Shown: piece by piece, positions 1 through 9,609 of the stretch
How the letters are laid out: each line of letters opens with the position of its first letter
How positions within the stretch are numbered: position 1 is the first letter of the stretch
Assembly: GCF_009646115.1 (NCBI RefSeq)
Contig: NZ_CP045720.1
Span: forward strand, 62,001 to 126,000
Length of the DNA stretch: 64,000 nucleotides
Direction: 5' to 3'
Source: Pantoea eucalypti
GTDB taxonomy: Bacteria; Pseudomonadota; Gammaproteobacteria; Enterobacterales; Enterobacteriaceae
Notes under the pieces: model-generated
The model's database searches: none
The model's input: only the letters and a program-made list of their open reading frames with translations
What the model was told of the DNA's origin: nothing
Program-made: the position numbers and the translations under genes

Positions 1-1101
<1,101 letters not shown>

Positions 1102-1193
1102 GACGCTGATACTCTCCTGCCCCGTTAGGGGTATGTCGCGTGTCGTATAAGACTGCCTTTGCGCAGTTGAGTCAAGCAGCAAAAGCCGTGCAA

Positions 1194-1221
1194 ATTATAC
1201 GGGCCGCACCTGCGATTTCAA
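1194..1221 (-). promoter_or_regulatory. Probable sigma70 promoter of the atp operon
   Basis: On the minus strand TTGAAA (1216-1221) and a perfect TATAAT (1194-1199) are separated by 16 bp, about 95 bp upstream of the atpI start. Position and quality fit the main atp operon promoter. Transcription start was not determined. Confidence 0.65.
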
Positions 1222-1763
1222 TCGGTAAGTAGCGAAAAGGTGAACAATTATTTAAATTTCTTTCCGGAGGGCTATTTTTCCAAAGATTACCCTGCGGAGA
1301 TTCGCACTAATCTGACTGAAATTTCACGCGCAACTTGCTTTTAAAGCGTGCTTTAGATCACATAATAAGCACTCACACTACACTGAGTTTTATCTTCAAC
1401 CTATTTAAGAACAATCTGTAAAACAGATTAATCCTTAAAAATCATTGTCTTGAAAATATAAAATTGCGTGTGCAAGTCTATTTTCATCAAAAACACGCTA
1501 TTGACATCGAAGTATGCTTAAGAAACGTGAAATTGATATTACGCACGCAAAGTTATTACCGCGATATATTTTCTGGCGTGACTACTTTTATTCCGCGGCC
1601 CACCTATACAAGTGATATTTCTGATAATTAAATGTGAACCAATCGTTAAATGTAACAGAGCTTTTCGGATAATTTCCGTCGCTGTTTTTAACCTTCATTC
1701 CGCCAGGGCTTAAACAAAATCTTTTATCGATAGCGCATTATCTGCACTTTTTTCATCAGAACC
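1222..1763. other. AT-rich intergenic region between atpI and rsmG
   Basis: There is no supported gene in this 540-bp stretch. It is markedly AT-rich, especially 1380-1560, and has no convincing ORF with a ribosome site. E. coli also has a gap of about 600 bp here, upstream of the atp promoter. It probably acts as upstream regulatory DNA, but I see no specific binding site I can name. Confidence 0.6.
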
Positions 1764-1793
1764 CTGATAAAAGCCCCTGCTAACTGAAGGGCT
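1764..1793 (-). terminator. Rho-independent terminator at the 3' end of rsmG
   Basis: On the minus strand, immediately at the rsmG stop codon, AGCCCTT and AGGGGCT form a 7-bp stem (one G-U pair) followed by TTTTAT. It would end the mnmG-rsmG transcript before the atp operon. Confidence 0.65.
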
Positions 1794-2409
1794 ACTGATG
1801 ACGAATGATGACCAGATGACGGTCACCTTCCAGCTGCGGCACCTGCAGCTTAATGACGTCATCAGAAACATAGCCAGCCGGTAATTCCGCAATTTCATCG
1901 TCCGGACGCACGCCTTTAAGCGCGAAGAAGCGCCCTTCCCTTCCTGGCAGGTGATGACACCAGTTCACCATATCGGTCAGTGACGCAAATGCACGGCTGA
2001 TAACGCCATCAAAAGGCGGCTCAGCCAGGAACGCTTCAACCCGACTCTGGACCGGAGTAATGTTAGTGAGTCCTAACTCATGCTGAACCTGACGCAGAAA
2101 GCGCACCCGTTTGCCCAGACTGTCGAGCAGCGTAAAGTGCGCATCAGGCATTACGATAGCCAGCGGAATACCCGGCAGTCCGGGACCGGTTCCCACATCA
2201 ATAAAACGTGAGCCTTTCAGATGCGGTGCCACCACGATGCTATCGAGGATATGACGGACCAGCATCTGCTCAGGATCGCGCACAGATGTCAGATTGTAGG
2301 CTTTGTTCCACTTATCCAGCAGGCCGACATAGGCAACCAGCTGCTGTTTTTGTTGATCGGAGAGGGAAATACTGGCTGCCTTTAGCAGCGATGTGAGTGT
2401 GTTGATCAC
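1792..2409 (-). CDS. rsmG: 16S rRNA (guanine527-N7)-methyltransferase RsmG
   Basis: RsmG (formerly GidB) uses S-adenosylmethionine to methylate N7 of G527 in the 530 loop of 16S rRNA; loss gives low-level streptomycin resistance in several bacteria. The 205-aa product matches the family length (207 in E. coli). It contains the SAM-binding glycine-rich motif [14 protein letters not shown] at residues 71-84 and the conserved N-terminal stretch [13 protein letters not shown] near 34-46. It lies 47 bp downstream of mnmG on the same strand, the usual mnmG-rsmG pairing beside oriC, and a terminator overlaps its stop codon. Confidence 0.97.
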   Translation of the reverse strand: MINTLTSLLKAASISLSDQQKQQLVAYVGLLDKWNKAYNLTSVRDPEQMLVRHILDSIVVAPHLKGSRFIDVGTGPGLPGIPLAIVMPDAHFTLLDSLGKRVRFLRQVQHELGLTNITPVQSRVEAFLAEPPFDGVISRAFASLTDMVNWCHHLPGREGRFFALKGVRPDDEIAELPAGYVSDDVIKLQVPQLEGDRHLVIIRHQ

Positions 2410-2456
2410 AACATAATTCCATTCAGCGGGGGCGTGTCGCCACGCCCCGTTTCAGA

Positions 2457-4346
2457 TCAGGCGCTTTTACGCAGCAGACCCTGTTTTTTCAGATAAATAA
2501 GCAGAATTGAGATCGCCGCCGGTGTTATGCCGGAGATACGTGTCGCCTGACCAATTGACACGGGTTTGTGATCGTTCAGTTTGGCGATCACCTCATTCGA
2601 CAGCCCGTTCACATGGCGGTAGTCGAGCTCCACTGGCAACAGTGTGTTCTCATTACGCAGCTGGCGATCAATCTCTTCCTGCTGACGCGCAATATAACCT
2701 TCATATTTGACCTGAATCTCAACCTGCTCAGCGGCCTGCTCATCAGCCAGAGCCGGACCAAAGGCATCCAGTGTCATCAGCTTCAGATAGGTCAGCTCAG
2801 GACGGCGCAGCAGATCTTCACCGCTGGCTTCTTTGGTCAGCGGCGCGCTGAGAACCGTGTTCACTTCGGTCACGTGCTCAGACTTTGGATGAACCCAGAT
2901 ATCCCGCAGACGCTGACGCTCCTGTTCAATCGCTTCCAGCTTCTCGTTGAAACGCGCCCAGCGCGCATCATCCACCAGACCCAGTTCACGGCCGGTTTCG
3001 GTCAGACGCAGATCGGCGTTGTCTTCGCGCAGCATCAGACGGTATTCAGCACGGGAGGTAAACATCCGGTACGGCTCTTTAGTGCCAAGCGTGCAGAGAT
3101 CGTCAACCAGTACGCCCAGATAAGCCTGATCGCGACGCGGTGCCCAGCCCTCTTTGTCAGCAGACTGACGAGCCGCGTTCAGACCCGCCAGCATCCCCTG
3201 CGCTGCCGCTTCTTCGTAACCGGTCGTGCCGTTGATCTGTCCGGCAAAGAACAGGCCATGAATAAACTTGCTCTCCAGCGTCGGTTTTAGATCGCGCGGA
3301 TCGAAGAAGTCATACTCAATGGCATACCCCGGACGCACGATCTTTGCATTCTCCATGCCCTGCATCGATCGGACGATCTGAATTTGTACATCAAACGGCA
3401 GACTGGTTGAGATACCGTTCGGGTAGATCTCATTACTGGTCAGCCCTTCCGGCTCCAGGAAGATCTGATGCGAGTTACGATCGGCAAAACGCATAACTTT
3501 GTCTTCGATCGACGGGCAGTAGCGTGGGCCGATCCCCTCGATGATCCCGGCATACATCGGGCTGCGATCCAGGTTATTGCGGATCACTTCATGGGTTTTC
3601 TCATTGGTGTGCGTGATCCAGCAAGGCACCTGCTGTGGATGCTGAGACGCATTGCCCATGAACGAGAACACCGGCATGGGGTCATCGCCATGCTGCGGGC
3701 TAAGCACTGAAAAATCGATGGTGCGCGCATCGATACGCGGTGGCGTACCGGTCTTGAGGCGGTTTACCCGCAGCGGCAGCGCACGCAGTCGTTTTGCCAG
3801 CGGAATGGACGGGGGATCGCCAGCGCGACCGCCACTGTAATTGTCCAGACCGATATGAATTTTGCCATCAAGGAAAGTACCGACGGTGAGGACCACCGTT
3901 TTGGCACGGAACTTCAGTCCCATTTGCGTGACGGCACCGACCACACGATCGTTTTCCACGATGAGATCGTCAACCGCCTGCTGGAAGATCATCAGATTAG
4001 GCTGGTTCTCCAGTGCCGTTCGCACCGCCTGCCGATAGAGCACGCGGTCAGCCTGAGCACGGGTCGCCCGTACCGCCGGGCCTTTGCTGGCGTTTAGTAT
4101 CCTAAACTGGATACCGGCCTGGTCAATTGCGCTGGCCATCAGACCACCCAGGGCATCCACTTCCTTCACCAGATGTCCTTTGCCAATACCACCAATCGCC
4201 GGGTTACAGGACATTTGTCCAAGCGTATCAATGTTATGGGTGAGTAACAGGGTTTGCTGACCCATTCGGGCTGCCGCCATTGCGGCTTCGGTGCCCGCAT
4301 GACCACCACCAATTACGATGACGTCAAAAGGATCCTGATAAAACAT
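2457..4346 (-). CDS. mnmG: tRNA U34 carboxymethylaminomethyl synthesis enzyme MnmG
   Basis: MnmG (GidA) is the FAD-binding partner of MnmE. The complex installs the cmnm5/nm5 group on wobble uridine 34 of tRNAs reading split codon boxes. The protein is 629 aa, identical in length to E. coli. The FAD dinucleotide fold motif GGGHAGTE is at residues 13-20, a conserved cysteine lies in RYCPSIEDK, and the C-terminal helical domain includes [12 protein letters not shown]. The start [15 protein letters not shown] has a GAGG ribosome site about nine bases upstream. A possible promoter with -10 TAGAAT is at 4398-4403. The gene reads away from oriC, and its transcription is known in E. coli to influence origin firing. 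Confidence 0.98.
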   Translation of the reverse strand: MFYQDPFDVIVIGGGHAGTEAAMAAARMGQQTLLLTHNIDTLGQMSCNPAIGGIGKGHLVKEVDALGGLMASAIDQAGIQFRILNASKGPAVRATRAQADRVLYRQAVRTALENQPNLMIFQQAVDDLIVENDRVVGAVTQMGLKFRAKTVVLTVGTFLDGKIHIGLDNYSGGRAGDPPSIPLAKRLRALPLRVNRLKTGTPPRIDARTIDFSVLSPQHGDDPMPVFSFMGNASQHPQQVPCWITHTNEKTHEVIRNNLDRSPMYAGIIEGIGPRYCPSIEDKVMRFADRNSHQIFLEPEGLTSNEIYPNGISTSLPFDVQIQIVRSMQGMENAKIVRPGYAIEYDFFDPRDLKPTLESKFIHGLFFAGQINGTTGYEEAAAQGMLAGLNAARQSADKEGWAPRRDQAYLGVLVDDLCTLGTKEPYRMFTSRAEYRLMLREDNADLRLTETGRELGLVDDARWARFNEKLEAIEQERQRLRDIWVHPKSEHVTEVNTVLSAPLTKEASGEDLLRRPELTYLKLMTLDAFGPALADEQAAEQVEIQVKYEGYIARQQEEIDRQLRNENTLLPVELDYRHVNGLSNEVIAKLNDHKPVSIGQATRISGITPAAISILLIYLKKQGLLRKSA

Positions 4347-4429
4347 GAAGTGGTACCTCGGTTGATGAACTTGCAGGATCGTCGTCCTGGGGCGTGGATT
4401 CTACTCAAATTCCGTCTGGGGTGAAAGCC

Positions 4430-4703
4430 GCGGGATCGTCCGGTTTTAAAAGAAAGGATCTTAGATCTGTATATGATCTTTCTGTTAGATCTCTTATTAG
4501 GATCCCGCTTTTCTGTGGATATGTGCCAGAAGCACCTCAGAAACAACAGGATAGAGAGGATCACTACCTGTGAGTGATCGGTGATCCTGATCCGTATAAG
4601 CTGGGATCAAAATGGACTGTTATCCACAGCTCAAAAATCGTTCTCCCGTTGTTATCTGGATAACTACCGGTTATACGCAACAAAACAGGGTAGTTATCCA
4701 CAA
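4430..4703. other. oriC: Chromosomal replication origin oriC
   Basis: This is an E. coli-type origin between mnmG and mioC. An AT-rich unwinding region (4450-4500) ends with GATCTCTTATTAG (4488-4500), identical to the right 13-mer of E. coli. DnaA boxes seen: R1-position TGTGGATAT (4514-4522), a perfect TTATCCACA (4620-4628, R2 position), TCTGGATAA (4655-4663, near the R3 position), TTATACGCA (4671-4679, weak) and a perfect TTATCCACA (4694-4702, R4 position). I count 11 GATC Dam sites, consistent with SeqA sequestration. Layout and flanking genes make the call firm; exact borders are approximate. Confidence 0.95.
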
Positions 4704-4741
4704 AATAAAAGGAGGGAAAAGGATAAAATCAGCATCTTCCA

Positions 4742-4772
4742 CTGGGGATCGTGACTATTTCGCGATCCCCAG
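4742..4772. other. Stem-loop between mioC and oriC
   Basis: CTGGGGATCG (4742-4751) and CGATCCCCAG (4763-4772) are perfect 10-bp arms around an 11-base loop, starting six bases past the mioC stop. Each arm holds a GATC site. No T-tract follows on the minus strand, so it is not a standard terminator; it may weaken or pause mioC transcription entering oriC. Confidence 0.6.
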
Positions 4773-4778
4773 CCCCCT

Positions 4779-5219
4779 TCAGATCGCGTTTTTCCAGCTT
4801 TCCAGCCAGGCTTCTGCGGGATCTTCAGGAATCTCATGCTCCAGCACGTCGATCTCAAGGCGATCGCCGATCTGACGGGCACCCTGAGCAATTAACAGCG
4901 CTGTAATCTGGCGGATCGCGCCACAAAAGAGATCATATTCATGATTGCCGAGTCCGACAGCACCAAACCGCACCTGCGAGAGATCGGGTTTGCTTTCCGT
5001 GATGGCCTCGAACAGGGGCAGAAGGTTGTCAGGAATATCGCCAGCACCGTGGGTTGAGCAGACCACCAGCCAGATACCCTCGTGCGGCACCTCATCCAGC
5101 GCCGGACCATGCAGCATCTGGGTTGAGAAGCCCGCTTCCTGTAATTTTTCTTCGAGATGTTCAGCCACATACTCTGCGCTACCCAGAGTACTGCCACTGA
5201 TTAAGGTAATATCGGCCAT
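4779..5219 (-). CDS. mioC: Flavodoxin-like FMN protein MioC
   Basis: MioC is a small FMN-binding flavodoxin-like protein that in E. coli supports biotin synthase activity in vitro and is best known because its transcription runs into oriC. The 146-aa product (147 in E. coli) starts MADITLISGSTLGSAEYV at 5219. It shows the flavodoxin phosphate-loop region GSTLGSAE near residue 8, STHGAGDIPDN and GLGNHEYDLFC. A longer frame upstream lacks family support. Its promoter region holds two DnaA-box-like sequences. Function in this organism is inferred from the family and position. Confidence 0.95.
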   Translation of the reverse strand: MADITLISGSTLGSAEYVAEHLEEKLQEAGFSTQMLHGPALDEVPHEGIWLVVCSTHGAGDIPDNLLPLFEAITESKPDLSQVRFGAVGLGNHEYDLFCGAIRQITALLIAQGARQIGDRLEIDVLEHEIPEDPAEAWLESWKNAI

Positions 5220-5277
5220 CTTGCTCTCCCGGACATTAAGGCGAGCATTGTACGCTGTGATCAAGCGGTGATCCACC

Positions 5278-5361
5278 TGTGGACAACAGGGTTAATAGAT
5301 CAGAAGAAGCGAATGCAGCTGTTGTCAGCCGCCACATTCGTCAGGGATAAGATTATGCACA
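5278..5361. promoter_or_regulatory. mioC promoter region with two DnaA boxes
   Basis: TGTGGACAA (5278-5286, one mismatch from the box consensus on the complement) and TTATGCACA (5353-5361, fits TTATNCACA) lie just upstream of mioC and downstream of asnC. In E. coli, DnaA represses mioC through boxes here. The boxes are visible; repression is inferred. Confidence 0.6.
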
Positions 5362-5373
5362 AGGAAAAGAGGA

Positions 5374-5835
5374 TCAGGGCTTGATGGTGCGCATGATCGG
5401 GTTTTGCAGGGAGATCAGCGTTTCTGTGGACTGAATTTCATCGATGGTCTGGATCTTATTGATCAGGACCTGCTGCAGGGCGTCAATTGAGCGGCACATC
5501 ACTTTAATAAAAATGCTGTAGTGGCCGGTGGTGTACCAGGCTTCAACCACTTCATCCAGCGCATCCAGCTTGCTCAGCGCCGCCGGATAGTCACGCGCGC
5601 TCTTAAGGATAATGCCAATAAAGCAGCAGACATCAAACCCCAGCTGGCGCGGATCGATATCAACCCGTGTTCCCAGGATGATGCCCGCCTGCTTCATTTT
5701 TTCCACGCGCACATGAATGGTGCCCGGGCTGACATTAAACTGTTTTGCCAGCTCGGCGTAAGCGGTGCGCGCATTATCCAGCAGGGCATTCAGAATGCCG
5801 CGATCCAGGTTATCGAGCTGCAGATGTTCGGCCAT
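5374..5835 (-). CDS. asnC: AsnC, Lrp-family transcriptional regulator
   Basis: AsnC is an asparagine-responsive Lrp/AsnC-family regulator that in E. coli activates asnA and represses its own gene. The product is 153 aa (152 in E. coli). It has an N-terminal helix-turn-helix (NARTAYAELAKQFNVSPGTIHVRVEKM) and a C-terminal RAM ligand domain ending TLISLQNPIMRTIKP. The start MAEHLQLDNLDRG at 5835 is chosen because GAGG sits six bases upstream; the ATG two codons earlier abuts the GAGG. The usual target asnA is not beside it: ovoA lies upstream instead, so its regulon here is unclear. Confidence 0.95.
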   Translation of the reverse strand: MAEHLQLDNLDRGILNALLDNARTAYAELAKQFNVSPGTIHVRVEKMKQAGIILGTRVDIDPRQLGFDVCCFIGIILKSARDYPAALSKLDALDEVVEAWYTTGHYSIFIKVMCRSIDALQQVLINKIQTIDEIQSTETLISLQNPIMRTIKP

Positions 5836-5907
5836 GGCCATCCTCGTTATGGGTCTGCTTAAGTAAACAACGGTGAATGTGCAGCAAAATAACGGTTCAG
5901 GCAACTC

Positions 5908-5933
5908 CCGGCAGCGACGGGCGCCGCTGCCGG
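5908..5933. other. Stem-loop between ovoA and asnC
   Basis: CCGGCAGCG (5908-5916) and CGCTGCCGG (5925-5933) form a perfect 9-bp stem with an 8-base loop, just past the ovoA stop. No T-tract follows, so it may protect the ovoA 3' end or act as a weak terminator before asnC. Confidence 0.5.
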
Positions 5934-5938
5934 TTCAC

Positions 5939-8077
5939 TTAGCGTTTGCGCCAGACGGTGACCTGCGCCAGCGTATGCTGGAACTTGCGGGCCGTTTCGC
6001 GGATCACAAACGGTTTATCCTGCGGTTCATCGACCAGGTCGAAGTCGGCCGCCAGCAGACGTTGCAGTGCCTGCAGCGTCGTCAGTGCCTCACCGTTCTC
6101 ACGTACACCGCCCAGCCAGTTCTCTTTCGGTGTGAAATCTTCCAGCCAGGTATAAGGGGATGAGAGCAGCAGAATACCGCCCTGACGCAGCATCGGCGTG
6201 ACATCACGCAGGAAGCGCGCAGGCTGGCGCAGACGATCAATCAGGTTGGAGGCAAGTACCAGGTCGTAACGGCCAGGCTGAGGTTTGAGGTTACAGGCAT
6301 CCCCCTGAACAAACTGAATCCGCTGCGCCAGTTCGCTCTCCAGTGCGAAATCTTTCAGGCGAACCTGACGATACTCCACCAGGTCGCCTTCCTGTGGCAG
6401 CAGATAACGGAAGTCTTCGCCGCTGGCCAGCTGCAGCGCCACATCAATGAAGCGCGCCGAGTAGTCCATCCCGGTGACGCGTTCAAAGTGGCGAGCCAGC
6501 TCAAAACTGGCGCGTCCGGTGGCACAGCCGATATCAAGGGCTTCGCCACGTGCCGTTGTGTAGTCCAGCGCCAGCTTCACCAGGCTTTCGGCATAGTTGT
6601 CCACACCGAAATAGCGCGGGCCATACTGGAAGTCGAGGTACTGCGACACCATCGCGTCAGATTCATACGGGTTTGGCGCCATCGTCTCCTGATGGCTGGA
6701 AACTACGTAGCGGAAACCGGCATGCTGGAAGAAGTGGCGGCGGAACGCATAGCGGGCTGATTTCAGCGCTTCGTTGCCGGTTGAGATCCAGCTGCCGCCT
6801 TTGATCAGCGAATGTTTGCCATCAAAGGTCGGAGTAGAGAAATCATCGTACAGCAGGTGAACGTTGAAGCCTTCAAAGCCATTGGTCGGTGTGGTCGTCC
6901 ACTGCCAGACGTTACCGACGATATCGAAGAACTCGCCCTGGGCGAAGAGGTCGACCGGCGAGGAGGAAGCCCAGTACGCCAGGTTGATGTTGCCCGGCGC
7001 CCGATCCCAGTCTGGCTGATCGCCCGCGACCTGTTCGCGTAGCTGAGCCCACTCCGCTTCACAGGGGAGCTGAACACTCATGCCGGTCTGATTCGCTTTC
7101 CAGCGGCAGAAGGCCGCCGCTTCCAGCTGATTGACCTCGGCAGGCCAGTCCCATGGCATTGCGACCTCTTCACACATCAGACGCAGTTTAAGCTGATCGG
7201 GCATCGCAGGCGTGCCGACCCAGAAGGTGGGCATTTCTGCTTTGGCAAACTGACACCAGCCCCAGCCTTCGTCATCCCACCAGCGGGCATCCTGATAACC
7301 GCCTGCCTCAATGAACGCCAGAAATTCCGCGTTGCTGACCAGCATTTTGCTCGCCTGGAACGGCTGCAGCGTAACCTGCTGGCGGCCATACTCGACATCC
7401 CAGCCGTAGGTGTCGTCGGTTTTCCCCAGCGTAAGGGTGCCACCGGGCATCGGCAGCAGGGTATTGGCCGGAACAGCCTCGCGCTGGTGGCGTGCCATCG
7501 GGCATGCCGGCCACGCGGCCTGTGGTCTGACCCACTCAACGGGTAACTGGCGGATCAGCACGCTGGAGGTTTCCAGATGAATACGCTCATGCTCAATCCC
7601 CATCAGGATCACCCACGCCGGGCTCTCCCAGCCGATCGGCAGCGTGATCGGCATGGTCTGAATCAGATCGCTGACCAGCGCTTTAACGCGTCCGCGGTAT
7701 GCACGGACTTCCTCAATGGTCGGCCAGTCATAGTGGCTGTCGTTGAGATCATCCCAGCTCATCTCATCAACACCAATCGCCATCATCGCTTCGATGCGAT
7801 CGTCCAGACGCGCATCGATAAGACGTCCGGCCATCAGCTTATTAATGTAGAAGGTGGCGGTATGACCAAAATAGAAGATCAACGGATGGCGCAGGGGAAT
7901 AGCTTTAGTAAACCAGGCCTTTGAATCGGCCAGACAGGTGAACAGACTTTCATACTGTTCCCAGGTCTGATGAAAATAGGCCAGCAATTCGGCACGTTTT
8001 TGTTCGCTATTCTGGCCGGAGAGCAATAACGTCCGCGTCGGTGCAGGCAAATCGCGGTGAGGTTGAGCAAGCGTCAC
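5939..8077 (-). CDS. ovoA: 5-histidylcysteine sulfoxide synthase OvoA (ovothiol biosynthesis)
   Basis: OvoA is a non-haem iron enzyme that joins cysteine and histidine with O2 to give 5-histidylcysteine sulfoxide, then N-methylates the imidazole late in ovothiol A synthesis. The 712-aa protein has three parts. A DinB-like N-terminal domain carries a probable iron triad: His72 in YFGHT, His163 and His167 in EHERIHLE. A formylglycine-generating-enzyme-like domain spans about 200-460 (GGSWISTGNE, HFFQHAGFRYV). A SAM methyltransferase domain starts near 513 with LDIGCATG. This domain order distinguishes OvoA from EgtB. The start is GTG at 8077 with GGAG upstream. It occupies the place of asnA in E. 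coli. The sulfoxide lyase OvoB is not in the window. Confidence 0.92.
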   Translation of the reverse strand: MTLAQPHRDLPAPTRTLLLSGQNSEQKRAELLAYFHQTWEQYESLFTCLADSKAWFTKAIPLRHPLIFYFGHTATFYINKLMAGRLIDARLDDRIEAMMAIGVDEMSWDDLNDSHYDWPTIEEVRAYRGRVKALVSDLIQTMPITLPIGWESPAWVILMGIEHERIHLETSSVLIRQLPVEWVRPQAAWPACPMARHQREAVPANTLLPMPGGTLTLGKTDDTYGWDVEYGRQQVTLQPFQASKMLVSNAEFLAFIEAGGYQDARWWDDEGWGWCQFAKAEMPTFWVGTPAMPDQLKLRLMCEEVAMPWDWPAEVNQLEAAAFCRWKANQTGMSVQLPCEAEWAQLREQVAGDQPDWDRAPGNINLAYWASSSPVDLFAQGEFFDIVGNVWQWTTTPTNGFEGFNVHLLYDDFSTPTFDGKHSLIKGGSWISTGNEALKSARYAFRRHFFQHAGFRYVVSSHQETMAPNPYESDAMVSQYLDFQYGPRYFGVDNYAESLVKLALDYTTARGEALDIGCATGRASFELARHFERVTGMDYSARFIDVALQLASGEDFRYLLPQEGDLVEYRQVRLKDFALESELAQRIQFVQGDACNLKPQPGRYDLVLASNLIDRLRQPARFLRDVTPMLRQGGILLLSSPYTWLEDFTPKENWLGGVRENGEALTTLQALQRLLAADFDLVDEPQDKPFVIRETARKFQHTLAQVTVWRKR

Positions 8078-8148
8078 AGGAAGCTCCAGATTGCTGAGTA
8101 ATTAAAACGGTAATTTACTATAGCAAAGAAGTTTTTCTGTCAGATGAC

Positions 8149-9609
8149 TTAACGGCGCCAGTGCCGCAGCAGACGGCTTTTCATGCCGGTATCGAAGCGC
8201 CAGATATGGTCGAAGATGCGCAGAATGCCTGGTTTTCCGTGGGCCGACATCGCCACGGCGTGAAAACGTTGCTGATTATGTCGCTGACGCTTTTTGATTG
8301 CCCCGATCACCTCTTCCGGCAGACGCTGGGCAATAAAATCGGAGACGATCACCGCATCAGCTTCCTGCCACAGTGCGCCTTCCATGCGGGTAACAACAGA
8401 AGAGAGGCAGGCCGCCAGATCGGTGCCGCCGCGAAAGCGCTGACTGAGAAAGCGAATCGCCTGCTCCAGCCCATCATCTCCGGTCAGCTCATAGCCAATC
8501 ACCTCATGAGCAAACAGCATAATGTAGCAGCGACGGCGATCGGCCAGCGCGACCTTCAGCAGGGCCAGGCAAAACGCTTTGGCACAACGCTCATTAAAGC
8601 CTCCCATCGACCCGGAGGTATCAACACAGACGATGAATGGCCCGCGCGGCTGCTCTTCATGTTGCTGGTGGCTGGCCGGGCGCATCGTCACCTTTTCATG
8701 CCAGGCATCGCCCTGCAGCTTGTAGGTCAGCAGTCGTTTCTCGACCAGCCGCCGATAAAATTCCAGCTCCAGTTCGCTGATGCTCAGCGCCGCTAACTCC
8801 GGCGGCAACAGACGCAGTACGTCATCGCTCTGATGAATGCCGCTGACCTCTTCCGGCACGGACGCAGGCTCCTGCACCAGATGGTGAAAAGCTTCCATCG
8901 GGGCATCCTGCGACGGCACCGATTTTGCCTCGCGGCTGCGACCCAGCTGCTGGGCCAGTTTCAGCAGCTCCGGCTGCTGAGCCAGAAAGTCACCATATTG
9001 CAGCATCAACTGATAGTCGCCAGGCTGCAGTGACGCTTTACTCATGTCCCACAACCGACCCGCGGCAGCTTCATCATCGTCGCCCAGAATCGGTGCCAGC
9101 TGGCCGCTCAGTGCCATGCGCTGCTGCAGTTCCGCCAGCAGACGTTCGCGCTGCTGTTCCAGCAACTGCTGATTCAGCGTCAGCGTCTGTAAGGTCAGGC
9201 TCAGCCGCCAGCGCTGCAGAAAAAGTTGGTGCTGCGCGCTGCTGAGATGAGCGATATCGGTATGTTGCAGCAGCCGGTTAGCTTCATCCAGAAAGGGGGA
9301 CGGCAGGCTTTCAAGTGCCTGAAGTGTGGCATTCAGCTGGTGGCTGAAGTCACGATCGCTGAGAAGTTGTACCCGCTGGAACAGCTGAAACTCTTCGGCC
9401 AGCGTGGCCGGAACCGGTGTGGCTTTGAGATCGGCTGTGATTTCGGCTCGCCAGCGCGGTATATCGCGCAGCAGCGCTTTCTTCAGCCCGGGAAACTTTT
9501 CAAAAAACAGCGCAAGCTGGGGCGACGCCAGCAGAGCAATGATCAGCTCTTCAATCAGTTCGGTTTCCCCCACTGAGAGCAGTGTGCTGAGCGTCTCCAC
9601 TGAGATCAT
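8149..9609 (-). CDS. viaA: VWA-domain protein ViaA
   Basis: ViaA is the von Willebrand factor A partner of the MoxR-type AAA+ ATPase RavA. The pair has been linked in E. coli to Fe-S and respiratory complex maturation and to aminoglycoside sensitisation. The 486-aa product (483 in E. coli) has a helical N-terminal half and a C-terminal VWA domain with the metal-site motif DTSGSMGGF near residue 330 and the acidic patch AVIVSDF. Its start overlaps the end of ravA by 4 bp, indicating translational coupling. ovoA follows 71 bp later on the same strand and may be co-transcribed. Confidence 0.96.
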   Translation of the reverse strand: MISVETLSTLLSVGETELIEELIIALLASPQLALFFEKFPGLKKALLRDIPRWRAEITADLKATPVPATLAEEFQLFQRVQLLSDRDFSHQLNATLQALESLPSPFLDEANRLLQHTDIAHLSSAQHQLFLQRWRLSLTLQTLTLNQQLLEQQRERLLAELQQRMALSGQLAPILGDDDEAAAGRLWDMSKASLQPGDYQLMLQYGDFLAQQPELLKLAQQLGRSREAKSVPSQDAPMEAFHHLVQEPASVPEEVSGIHQSDDVLRLLPPELAALSISELELEFYRRLVEKRLLTYKLQGDAWHEKVTMRPASHQQHEEQPRGPFIVCVDTSGSMGGFNERCAKAFCLALLKVALADRRRCYIMLFAHEVIGYELTGDDGLEQAIRFLSQRFRGGTDLAACLSSVVTRMEGALWQEADAVIVSDFIAQRLPEEVIGAIKKRQRHNQQRFHAVAMSAHGKPGILRIFDHIWRFDTGMKSRLLRHWRR

